The translations under genes were made by a program, and so were the position numbers. This document shows positions 43,831 through 51,667 of a stretch of DNA of 64,000 bases, piece after piece (the stretch's first letter is position 1; every line of letters begins with the position of its first letter). The DNA is from Clostridiales bacterium (GTDB lineage Bacteria; Bacillota; Clostridia; Saccharofermentanales; Saccharofermentanaceae): NCBI GenBank assembly GCA_017617995.1, contig JAFZVE010000049.1, positions 124,001 through 188,000 on the forward strand, read 5' to 3'. The notes beneath the pieces were generated by a model, which saw nothing but the letters and a program-made list of their open reading frames with translations, made no database searches and was not told the origin of the DNA.

Positions 43831-44946
43831 TCAATTTACGATATATACCGTGTAGCCACGCAGCGTGTTCATGCTCTCGCCATCCTCGGCGAAAATGTCG
43901 ATGTGGTGGCCATCCACGCCCCAGCCGGTGTCTTCTGCGATGTAATATCCATCGCCGCCCAGCGGGTCATTTTCAATATAGATCTGCGTACCGGTCGGAA
44001 TGACAGACGGGTCAACGGCCACGGTACGGCCTTCCTTACATGTCGTGCCTGTCGCGGTGGTACGGTTATCGGTGCCGGGACCTGCATAGTCCGGACCGTA
44101 GAATGTGATCTTAAAGTCTGTGCCGACGAGCGTCATGCCATCCTTCGACGGCGCATCGTATGTCTCCTCCGGCTCCGGATCAGGCTTCGGAGTAGGCGTC
44201 GGGTCGGATTTCTTCTCCGGCTTCGGTGTCGGCTTCGGAGTAGGAGAGGCCTGCGGCTTCGGCGTAGGCGTAGACGGCGGTTCCTTCGTGCACATCGAGA
44301 CAGCTACATATGTGTCACGTACGGTGTGGTACCAGCCGTTGCTGGTGATGCCCACGGTCTCGATCGCATCACCGGGCTTCAGTGTCTTGACGATATCATA
44401 TTCCGTACCCGGGCCCGAACGGACATTGACTTCGCCGATCGTATAGAAGATCGCTTCCCACGGCTCTTCCGTAATCACCGGTGTCGGTGTCGGCGACGGA
44501 GTAGGCGTAGGTGTCGGCGTGGAAGTCGGGGTAGGAGTACGTGTCGGCTTCGGCGACGGGGTCGCAGTCGGTTCAGACGGAGCCGTCACATCCGGATCCT
44601 CCACATCGGAAGATTCTGACGAAGCCGTGGTCGTTGTCTCGGGAACAGTCGTCTCAGGAACCGTCTCCGTGACAGATGCTTTCGTTTCGGACGGGTCTGT
44701 GGTCTCACTGCCTTCGGTAGTGAGGGATTCGGTCTGCGTCGGCTGGTTCTCGGAATACGAATAATAATCCGGTGTCACCATATCATAATTCTCACCCTCA
44801 GTGCGGGTGGAAGGATCAGTCAGGAAAGAATCCGCGCCGACGACGCAGGAAAAGGCCAGAAGGATAGCAATGCCCGTACCGAGAATCGTAGAGACACGGC
44901 TCTTATTCCGATATGTAGATTGTTGCGGGCGGCTGATACGCTTCAT
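43831..44946 (-). CDS. Cell-wall protein with SH3b and 3D domains
   Basis: A 371-residue secreted or anchored protein. An N-terminal helix (about 18-42) is followed by a Ser/Thr/Glu-rich linker (about 45-160) with Pro-Thr repeats, an SH3b domain (about 163-225; IGEVNVRSGPGTEYDIVKTLKPGDAI), a second Pro/Lys linker (about 226-270), and a C-terminal 3D domain (about 275-371) with the three conserved Asp in AVDPSVIPTGTQIYIE, AEDTGWGVDGHHIDIF. 3D domains occur in lytic transglycosylase-like enzymes such as YocH/YuiC and resuscitation factors, so muralytic activity is likely. RBS AAGGAGG. Confidence 0.88.
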   Translation of the reverse strand: MKRISRPQQSTYRNKSRVSTILGTGIAILLAFSCVVGADSFLTDPSTRTEGENYDMVTPDYYSYSENQPTQTESLTTEGSETTDPSETKASVTETVPETTVPETTTTASSESSDVEDPDVTAPSEPTATPSPKPTRTPTPTSTPTPTPTPSPTPTPVITEEPWEAIFYTIGEVNVRSGPGTEYDIVKTLKPGDAIETVGITSNGWYHTVRDTYVAVSMCTKEPPSTPTPKPQASPTPKPTPKPEKKSDPTPTPKPDPEPEETYDAPSKDGMTLVGTDFKITFYGPDYAGPGTDNRTTATGTTCKEGRTVAVDPSVIPTGTQIYIENDPLGGDGYYIAEDTGWGVDGHHIDIFAEDGESMNTLRGYTVYIVN

Positions 44947-45212
44947 ACCTTTCCTCCTTTCCGAGCGTTATATATTTAAGACTTTTATTCCTATTAACGC
45001 GCAAATCTTTGTCCCATTTTACCACAAAAGTTTGTTCTTCGCAAAACGGCCCCTTTTGTTTCTCCGTTTTGCACCTTTTTCTCCTCGAAAAGCACTTGTT
45101 TTTTGTCTCTGATTCCTTCGATTTTGCCAAATGCTTAGATTGTCAAAGAAAAGAATATTTTGGGCGCCGGTTGCCGCACATAACCATCCTTCTCCACATC
45201 AATCGCGAGGGG

Positions 45213-45501
45213 AGAGTCTGAATGGAGTCTGAATCGCCCCTCCGATTCAGACTCTTCTCAGATTTTTCACCCCCAGGGTCTGAACAGGGTCTGAATCGCC
45301 CCATTGATTCAGACCCATCTCAGAACAAACAGCCCAATGTTCTGATGGCGTTCTAAATTGCGCTCAAATTCAGAACCACCTCAGAACCTTTTCGCATACC
45401 CGTCTATATATCTGTCTGAATTCTGAAAATTAAGACGGGTATTCAGACTTTTCCCACGTATCGTCCGAGACCCGTCTGAAAAACGGAATATTCAGACGGG
45501 T
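45213..45501. repeat. Array of five covarying hairpins with about 62-bp period
   Basis: Five units begin near 45215, 45276, 45338, 45398 and 45461. Each carries a TCTGAA-type arm and an inverted TTCAGA-type arm. Stems: 45225-45236 with 45243-45254 (12 bp perfect); 45287-45297 with 45306-45316 (11 bp perfect); 45350-45359 with 45367-45376 (9 of 10); 45414-45421 with 45441-45448 (8 bp), interleaved with 45398-45405 and 45433-45440 in a pseudoknot-like order; 45470-45480 with 45491-45501 (11 bp perfect). Outer stem bases differ between units (GAG, GGG, GT, ACCCG) but pairing is kept. It lies in the 915-bp gap between two divergent genes. Not a recognised element; no gene is seen in this gap. Confidence 0.8.
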
Positions 45502-45623
45502 GCTCAGACCTTTCTTCGTTGTCGCTTCTTTATTTCCCAGAGTACAGACTTGCCACCACAAAGTATGGTCAAAAGTGCTTCAGAAAAATCGCAAATCTCT
45601 GACGCACATCTGACTCTCCGCAT

Positions 45624-45667
45624 GTATACCAGCGGTACCACGCCTTCGCGCGCCTGTAGTGGTATAC
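45624..45667. promoter_or_regulatory. Inverted repeat upstream of heterodimeric ABC exporter
   Basis: GTATACCA (45624-45631) and TGGTATAC (45660-45667) are perfect inverted arms with a GC-rich interior. It lies about 195 bp upstream of the exporter start and may be a terminator of upstream transcription or an operator. Confidence 0.4.
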
Positions 45668-45861
45668 TTTGGAAGCCTCGAAGGCGGCCTTGAAAAGCAC
45701 TGTGGAAAAAACCAAAAAGAAATGGGCAAAATCACGGCACATTTCCGGGCCAGTCTTCGCTACAATATGATTTGCAAAGTGGCGGACAAGCCTGGCTCCG
45801 CCAACCAACGAGATGCGCCGCCCCTCTGCGCATGAAAGAAAAGGAAAGAGAAGGAAAGAGC

Positions 45862-47646
45862 ATGGACAAGAAGCGCTTCCCGCGCAACAAAATCCAGTGG
45901 ATATGGGACAACATCGAGGGGCTCCGCGGCCTGCTGATCGTCGCGATGCTCGGCACGGTGCTGTACAACGCCATGCAGCTCACCGTACCGTACTTTTCGC
46001 AGAAGATCGTCGACCGCTTCCTGACCGGAGACGCCGCCGCCACCGCCTATGAAAGCGACAAACACGGCTTCTACTCCCTCGTCAACGCCATGATCGGCAT
46101 CACGCTCCTGCGCGCCCTCATCGTCTACCTCGACTGCATGGCCTACGAGCACGTCTCGCAGCGCGCCCTCTACCGCATCCGCAACCACCTCTTCGCCAAG
46201 ATCGAGCACCAAGACATGCACTTCTACAACGAGTATAGAACCGGCGACCTCATGACCCGCCTGACCGGCGACCTCGACGCCGTCCGCCACAACATCGCAT
46301 GGGTCATCCGCATGATCATCGAGTGCTTCGCGCTCTTCACCGCCGTGTCCATCTACTTCTTCTCCATGAACGTCAAAATGGCGCTGTGCATCCTCGCCCT
46401 CGCCCCGGTCATCTTCATCATCGTTTTCACCTTCCGACGCAAGGTCAAACCGATGCACCAGCTTCTTCGAGAAAAGCACTCGCAAATGAATACCGCGGCC
46501 CAGGAAAACATATCCGGAAACCGCGTGGTCAAGGCCTTTTCGAGAGAAGACTACGAAATCGAAAAGTTCGATAAGATCAACCGCGACTACCGCGACACAA
46601 ATAAGAAGACCAGACTGGTCTGGGTCAAGTTTTTCCCGTTTGTTGAGACCTGCGCAAACCTTCTGCCCGTCGTACTCCTGTGGGTCGGCAGCACGCTCCT
46701 CATGAAGGACGAAATGACCATGGGCGAGTTCGTCGCCTTCTCGGGCCTGATGTGGGCCATCGCCAACCCGATGCGCCTCCTGGGCAACATCCTCAACGAA
46801 TTCCAGCGTTTCTCGGCCGCGGCGGACAAGATCATGGAGATCTACTACAGCGAGCCCGCCATCGTGGACCCTGAAGACGCCATCGACCACCCCGAACGCT
46901 TTGAAGGAAAGGTCGAATTTCAAAACGTCAGCTTCCGTTACGAGGACGCGGATCTTCCGGTCCTTTCCGGCATCAGTTTCGTGGCCGAGCCCGGTGAAAC
47001 AGTAGCCATCATGGGCGAAACGGGCTGCGGCAAGACTTCCCTGATCCAGCTGATCCCCCGCTTTTATGAGCCTTCCTCGGGAAAAGTACTGGTCGACGGA
47101 ATGGATGTGAGTAAGCTCAAACTCAAGCTGCTCCGCACCAGCATCGGTATGGCGACGCAGGACGTGCTCCTTTACTCCGATACCATCGACGGTAACATCG
47201 CGTACGGCGACACAAACATCACCAAGGAGAACGTCATCAAAGTCGCCCGGGTCTCCGCCGCCGATGAGTTTATTTCCAAAATGCCGGAGGGCTATGACAC
47301 CATCGTTGGCGAGCGCGGCGTCGGCCTTTCGGGCGGGCAGAAGCAGAGGATCTCGCTGGCCCGCGCCCTCGCGGTGCGCCCCTCGATCCTGATCCTCGAC
47401 GACACCACATCCGCCGTCGATATGGAGACCGAAAAGCTCATTCAGGAGCACCTTTCGGAGTTGGATTTTCCCTGCACGAAGATCATCATCGCGCAGCGGA
47501 TCTCCACCACGAAAAAAGCCGATAAGATCCTGATTCTGCAGGACGGCCGGATCTCGGAATCCGGAACACACGAAGAACTTATCAAGAAAAACGGCTACTA
47601 CGCCGAACTTGTCAGACTTCAGACAGGGGAGGAGGTGATCGCATGA
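45862..47646 (+). CDS. ABC exporter subunit with degenerate ATP site (BmrC-like)
   Basis: A 594-residue half of a heterodimeric multidrug-type exporter. The membrane domain covers about 20-310. The ATPase has Walker A GETGCGKTS, signature LSGGQKQR and Walker B ILILDDTTSAVD, where the catalytic Glu is replaced by Asp. This is the mark of the subunit contributing the non-hydrolysing Walker site, as in BmrC of BmrCD or TM287 of TM287/288. The ATG at 45862, after AAGGAAAG, is chosen; upstream in-frame starts would add up to 30 residues with no signal. It overlaps its partner by 4 bp. Confidence 0.9.
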   Translation: MDKKRFPRNKIQWIWDNIEGLRGLLIVAMLGTVLYNAMQLTVPYFSQKIVDRFLTGDAAATAYESDKHGFYSLVNAMIGITLLRALIVYLDCMAYEHVSQRALYRIRNHLFAKIEHQDMHFYNEYRTGDLMTRLTGDLDAVRHNIAWVIRMIIECFALFTAVSIYFFSMNVKMALCILALAPVIFIIVFTFRRKVKPMHQLLREKHSQMNTAAQENISGNRVVKAFSREDYEIEKFDKINRDYRDTNKKTRLVWVKFFPFVETCANLLPVVLLWVGSTLLMKDEMTMGEFVAFSGLMWAIANPMRLLGNILNEFQRFSAAADKIMEIYYSEPAIVDPEDAIDHPERFEGKVEFQNVSFRYEDADLPVLSGISFVAEPGETVAIMGETGCGKTSLIQLIPRFYEPSSGKVLVDGMDVSKLKLKLLRTSIGMATQDVLLYSDTIDGNIAYGDTNITKENVIKVARVSAADEFISKMPEGYDTIVGERGVGLSGGQKQRISLARALAVRPSILILDDTTSAVDMETEKLIQEHLSELDFPCTKIIIAQRISTTKKADKILILQDGRISESGTHEELIKKNGYYAELVRLQTGEEVIA

Positions 47647-49415
47647 CGAATAAACGCAATACCTACCGCGTGGACGAGACCCTCGAAGAGCCCTTTTCTC
47701 TCAAGCACTTAAAGCGCGCCTGGGTCTACATCAAAAAGTACTCCGCGAAGATGAGCATCGCCCTGATCCTTTCGGCCCTTGGTGCGATGGCGGCCCTCTG
47801 CGCCCCGAAGATCACCAAAGAAGCCCTCGACGTCGTCATTCCGAGCAAAGACAAGGAGCGTCTCCATATCCTGATCCTTCTTTTGATCATCGCCTACGCC
47901 GTCAGCATCGTCTTCTACACGATCCGCTCCCACATCATGGAGCGAATGTCCCAGGACATCGTGTACGACATCAGGAAAGACCTTTTCGCGCATCTGCAGG
48001 AATTGCCGTTCCAGTACTACGACGACCGTCCCCACGGCAAGATCCTGATCCGCGTCGTCAACTACGTCAACTCCGTCTGCGACATGCTCAGCAACGGCCT
48101 GATCAACGCGGTTCTGGAGATCATCAACCTCGTGTTTATCATTGCCTTCATGCTCACCACCGACGTCAAGCTCTCGGCGGTGGTCCTCATCGGCGTGCCG
48201 GTACTTGCGATCTTCATGTTCTGGGTCAAGAACAAACAGCGGAAGGCCTGGCAGATGGTGTCCAATAAGAACTCGAACCTCAACGCGTACCTGCAGGAAA
48301 ACATCGTCGGCGCCAAGATCACGCAGATCTTCGCCCGCGAGGAGGAAAACGCCGAGATCTTCGAGGGCCTTTCCGACGACTGCCGAACGACCTGGATGGG
48401 GGCGCTCCGCTACACCAACCTGGTGTGGCCGGGCATCGACAGCATCTCGGTATTCGTAAGAGGCGCCATCTTCGTCGTAGGCTTAGTGCTTTTCGCGCAG
48501 GGCCAGGAAACACTCGGCGCCATCGTGGCGGTGTCGAGCTACGCCGCGCGATTCTGGCAGCCCATCATGAACCTCGGCAACATCTTCAACAACTTCATCA
48601 ACAACATGGCCTATCTCGAGCGCATTTTCGAGACTATCGACGAGCCGGTGGGTGTCAAGGACAAAGAGGGCGCAACACCGATGCCGGACATCAAGGGCGA
48701 GGTCGAGTTCCGGGACGTTTCTTTTTCCTACGAGGAGGGCAAAGAAGTCCTGCACCACGTTTCCTTCACTGTCCCCGCGGGAAGTTCGATTGCTCTTGTT
48801 GGTCCTACGGGCGCCGGCAAAAGCACTATCGTCAGTCTGATCTCGCGCTTCTATGATCTCAATTCGGGAAAGATCCTGATCGACGGGCAGGACATCGCGG
48901 ACGTAACGCTCCGGTCTCTTCGGTCCCAGATGGGCATCATGCTGCAGGACAGCTTCATTTTCAGCGGCACCGTGGAGGACAACATCCGCTACGGCAAGCT
49001 CGACGCGACTTCGGACGAGATCGTCACCGCCAGCCGCGCGGTCTGCGCCGACGCCTTCATCAGCAAGATGCCCGGCGGCTACAAAACCGAGGTCAAGGAG
49101 CGCGGCGCCTCCCTGTCCCAGGGTCAGAAGCAGCTGATCTCCTTTGCAAGAACGCTACTGTCGGATCCCGCTCTGCTGGTTCTGGATGAGGCGACGTCGA
49201 GTATTGATGTGCAGACGGAAAAAGCGCTGCAGAAGGGCCTGGATGCGATGCTCAAGGGGCGTACCTCCTTCATCATTGCCCACCGCCTGTCGACCATCAA
49301 GAATTGCGACCGCATCATGTACATCGACCAGGGCGGCATCACCGAGTGCGGCACCCACGACGAACTCATGGCGAAAAAGGGCGACTACTACAAACTGTAC
49401 GTCTCCCAGATGTAA
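47643..49415 (+). CDS. ABC exporter subunit with catalytic ATP site (BmrD-like)
   Basis: A 590-residue partner of the preceding gene. Membrane domain at about 30-325. The ATPase has Walker A GPTGAGKST, Walker B LLVLDEATSSID with the catalytic Glu, switch His in IAHRLST, and an altered signature LSQGQKQ. The normal signature of the first subunit joins the complete Walker site of this one, and the reverse pair is degenerate, so the dimer has one working ATP site. Start ATG overlaps the previous stop (ATGA). A terminator follows. Confidence 0.92.
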   Translation: MTNKRNTYRVDETLEEPFSLKHLKRAWVYIKKYSAKMSIALILSALGAMAALCAPKITKEALDVVIPSKDKERLHILILLLIIAYAVSIVFYTIRSHIMERMSQDIVYDIRKDLFAHLQELPFQYYDDRPHGKILIRVVNYVNSVCDMLSNGLINAVLEIINLVFIIAFMLTTDVKLSAVVLIGVPVLAIFMFWVKNKQRKAWQMVSNKNSNLNAYLQENIVGAKITQIFAREEENAEIFEGLSDDCRTTWMGALRYTNLVWPGIDSISVFVRGAIFVVGLVLFAQGQETLGAIVAVSSYAARFWQPIMNLGNIFNNFINNMAYLERIFETIDEPVGVKDKEGATPMPDIKGEVEFRDVSFSYEEGKEVLHHVSFTVPAGSSIALVGPTGAGKSTIVSLISRFYDLNSGKILIDGQDIADVTLRSLRSQMGIMLQDSFIFSGTVEDNIRYGKLDATSDEIVTASRAVCADAFISKMPGGYKTEVKERGASLSQGQKQLISFARTLLSDPALLVLDEATSSIDVQTEKALQKGLDAMLKGRTSFIIAHRLSTIKNCDRIMYIDQGGITECGTHDELMAKKGDYYKLYVSQM

Positions 49416-49420
49416 GCGAA

Positions 49421-49489
49421 AAAAAGAAATCCACGTCGCTGGTCCTCGGCGCCTCGCGCCTGCGGAATCGCTCCGTCGGATTTCTTTTT
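49421..49489 (+). terminator. Terminator of the heterodimeric exporter
   Basis: AAAAAGAAATCC (49421-49432) pairs with GGATTTCTTTTT (49478-49489), and the interior has additional GC-rich pairing. Confidence 0.8.
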
Positions 49490-49688
49490 ATTCTTCGTGT
49501 TCATGCGCTTTCGTGAGTATAAGATAAGAGCCAAGAGATGCCAAGGTATCCCTTGCGCTCAAGTGCCGGAAAAACATTGACCAGATCTCCCGTTTAATGG
49601 CGAAGAAGCATCGATACTGTACCATGCTAATGCATAGAAATGGACTGAATTTCGGGAAAATGCCGATTCAGTCCCAATTTTCTTCATC

Positions 49689-49711
49689 GTATACCCCCGG
49701 GGGGGGTATAC
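49689..49711. repeat. GC-box palindrome GTATACCCCC
   Basis: GTATACCCCC (49689-49698) and GGGGGTATAC (49702-49711) are perfect inverted arms with a GGG loop. It lies 5 bp before the fold-back element. Confidence 0.6.
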
Positions 49712-49716
49712 CATAA

Positions 49717-49853
49717 TGCGCCATCCCGCTTGTCAGTAAAAAAGCAAAGCAGAGTCCGTGCTGTCAAGCCCGAAGCCGCCAGGCTGGGCGGTGCGAAGCA
49801 GGCTTTACAGCGCGGATCTGGTTTGTATACTTTTTTCGAAACGGGATGGCGCA
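49717..49853. mobile_element. 137-bp fold-back (MITE-like) element
   Basis: The ends TGCGCCATCCCG (49717-49728) and CGGGATGGCGCA (49842-49853) are exact inverted copies. Most of the interior also matches itself in inverted orientation up to a tip near 49785 (CCGCCAGGCTGGGCGG), so the whole sequence can fold into one imperfect hairpin. There is no reading frame inside. The layout is that of a miniature inverted-repeat element. No obvious target-site duplication was found. The rest of 49490-50046 shows no gene. Confidence 0.55.
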
Positions 49854-49871
49854 AACACGAAGCGCCTTTAC

Positions 49872-49923
49872 CCAGTATCATTTCGTTTTTTTCAGGACCA
49901 GTATCATTGCGTTCTTTTCTGGA
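49872..49923 (+). repeat. Tandem 26-bp repeat upstream of LRR lipoprotein gene
   Basis: Two copies (49872-49897 and 49898-49923) begin CCAGTATCATT and differ at about four positions. They lie about 125 bp upstream of the LRR gene and may be part of its control region. Confidence 0.5.
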
Positions 49924-50046
49924 TTTGTTTATCATCAAGAGGGGATGGAATAATATGGTTTCCGATTTCCGATAAGAAAAAGAGGATCGGCGGTCCGATT
50001 AATGGATGAGATCCGATTTGAGGACAGGGAAGCACAGGGGAAGGTA

Positions 50047-51564
50047 ATGAATATGAAGCGTTTGGTTGCGGTTTTGTTGAGTGTGGCGCTGGTTGCTTCG
50101 GCAGGTTGCAGTAAAGAAGAGACGTCGGATAAAGCGGCGAAAGATCGATCTCTAAAAAGCGATGTAACAGGCACAGAAGAAGAGGCGTCGGATAGAAAAG
50201 ATTCGGAGGCTTCCGGAGATTCCGACAGCAGCGATCCGGATGTATCTTCCGATGGTTCAGAAAGCGATACGGATACATCTTCCGGAAGCACGACTAGCGC
50301 TCCCAATCCACCGGCAGGAGCTGTAGCAATCAACGAAGAAAACTTCCCGGACAGTGTTTTTCGAGCATACATAAGCGAAAATCTCGACCTGAACGCGGAC
50401 GGGTTCATGGACGAAGAAGAGATCTGCGAAGTCACAAAACTGAATTTCAACGCAGAAGACGAAGAAGGACTGACTTCGCTCAAAGGAGTGGAGTATTTTA
50501 CGGCGCTTACAAGCCTGAGCTATCGCGGAGAGGAATCGTCGCAGGAGTCGCTGCAGGAACTGGATGTCAGCCAGAATACCGAGCTTATCGAGATATGGAT
50601 AACCAATACGCAGATAACGACACTGGATGTGAGCGCGAATACAAAACTTGAGGAACTTTGGTGTTACGACGGAAAACTGGAGAAGGTGATCTTCGGCGAC
50701 AATCCGGAGCTGTGGCGGATCCGTGTGAGTGGGAATCCGCTCAAGGAACTGGATTTGAGCCAATGTCCGGCACTCAAAATGTTTGTGTGTTTTGAGACGA
50801 ATATCCAGAGCCTCGATCTTTCCCATAATCCGAAACTTAACACGCTTTCCTGCGGTTCAACTCCTCTAAAAGCACTGGACCTGAGTGTTTGTCCGGAACT
50901 GGAGAGCCTGTTTGTGGATCAGTGTCTGCTCGAAAATCTCGATCTGAACGGGTGCCCTCTTCTTCGGACTCTTTCCTGTAAAGAGTGCGGGCTGACTTCG
51001 CTGGATGTGAGTATGTGCCCGGAACTTGATGTTCTGTATTGTGACGGGAATCAATTGACGGAACTGGATCTGTCGGCGAATACCCGGATGGTGATCCTCA
51101 CCTGTAACGGCAATCAGCTGACGACGCTGGATCTGGAGAAGATGGAGCTCCCTATAGGTGTAGAATGCGCAAACAATCTTCTGACGGAGATCCGTGTCCC
51201 GAAGAGCATCGTGAATCTCGATTGCACGAATAATCAGATCACCCGCCTGGATTTTAAGAATACCGATATCAATGGACTGATTTGCTGTGGCAATCCTCTT
51301 ACGTCTCTTTCTTTCGGTGAGTTCACGTCTCTTCTGCTGCTCGATGTCCGGGATACGCAGCTTGTTTCTGTGGATATCCGGAACTGTTCGGGTCTTGTGG
51401 AGACGATGCAGAAGTGCGAGCGGAAGGAAATGACAGAGGACGGGACCGACGTTACCGGCACGGGTAAGGATTTTGACTACTACGAGGTCAGCGGATATGT
51501 AGTCGAGTTCGATGTGCTTACGAGCGTCCTCTTCTGCGAGGGCACAGAGATCGTGTGGAAATGA
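50047..51564 (+). CDS. Second leucine-rich-repeat lipoprotein
   Basis: A 505-residue lipoprotein with the same design as the protein at 26551-28044. Signal peptide ends S-A-G-C (Cys 21). A Ser/Asp/Glu-rich linker (about 23-80) follows, then NFPDSVFRAYISENLDLNADGFMDEEE with an EF-hand-like Asp loop, and about 14 LRR units (about 145-460) of the form LDLS-C--L-L-C--N-L. ATG 50047 is chosen so that the protein begins with the signal peptide. An in-frame ATG two codons later is also possible; a start at 50002 would add 15 charged residues. The C-terminal cap resembles that of the first copy (FDYYEVSGYVVEF). Confidence 0.88.
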   Translation: MNMKRLVAVLLSVALVASAGCSKEETSDKAAKDRSLKSDVTGTEEEASDRKDSEASGDSDSSDPDVSSDGSESDTDTSSGSTTSAPNPPAGAVAINEENFPDSVFRAYISENLDLNADGFMDEEEICEVTKLNFNAEDEEGLTSLKGVEYFTALTSLSYRGEESSQESLQELDVSQNTELIEIWITNTQITTLDVSANTKLEELWCYDGKLEKVIFGDNPELWRIRVSGNPLKELDLSQCPALKMFVCFETNIQSLDLSHNPKLNTLSCGSTPLKALDLSVCPELESLFVDQCLLENLDLNGCPLLRTLSCKECGLTSLDVSMCPELDVLYCDGNQLTELDLSANTRMVILTCNGNQLTTLDLEKMELPIGVECANNLLTEIRVPKSIVNLDCTNNQITRLDFKNTDINGLICCGNPLTSLSFGEFTSLLLLDVRDTQLVSVDIRNCSGLVETMQKCERKEMTEDGTDVTGTGKDFDYYEVSGYVVEFDVLTSVLFCEGTEIVWK

Positions 51565-51593
51565 TCCGATGCGCGATGCATGTAGTGGAATAA

Positions 51594-51626
51594 GAAAGGA
51601 GCTGTCTTTCTAGACAGCTCCTTTTT
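51594..51626 (+). terminator. Bidirectional terminator between LRR and pyk genes
   Basis: GGAGCTGTCT (51598-51607) pairs with AGACAGCTCC (51612-51621). T5 follows on the plus strand and a T-rich tract on the minus strand, so it can serve both convergent genes. Confidence 0.85.
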
Positions 51627-51667
51627 CAGTTACAGTAAGTACTTTTCTTCGTGTGGGAGTGATCCGC

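Noticed and set aside
45213..45501. CRISPR array or Neisseria-type uptake words (GCCGTCTGAA)
   Set aside because: Repeat units are not identical, there are no unique spacers and no cas genes. CCCGTCTGAA in unit five is one base off the Neisseria word, but the other units differ, so resemblance is by chance.
45772..45861. Thirty extra N-terminal residues on the first heterodimeric exporter subunit
   Set aside because: The sequence has no ribosome site, starts at a non-ATG codon and is not like exporter N-termini. AAGGAAAG before 45862 fits better.
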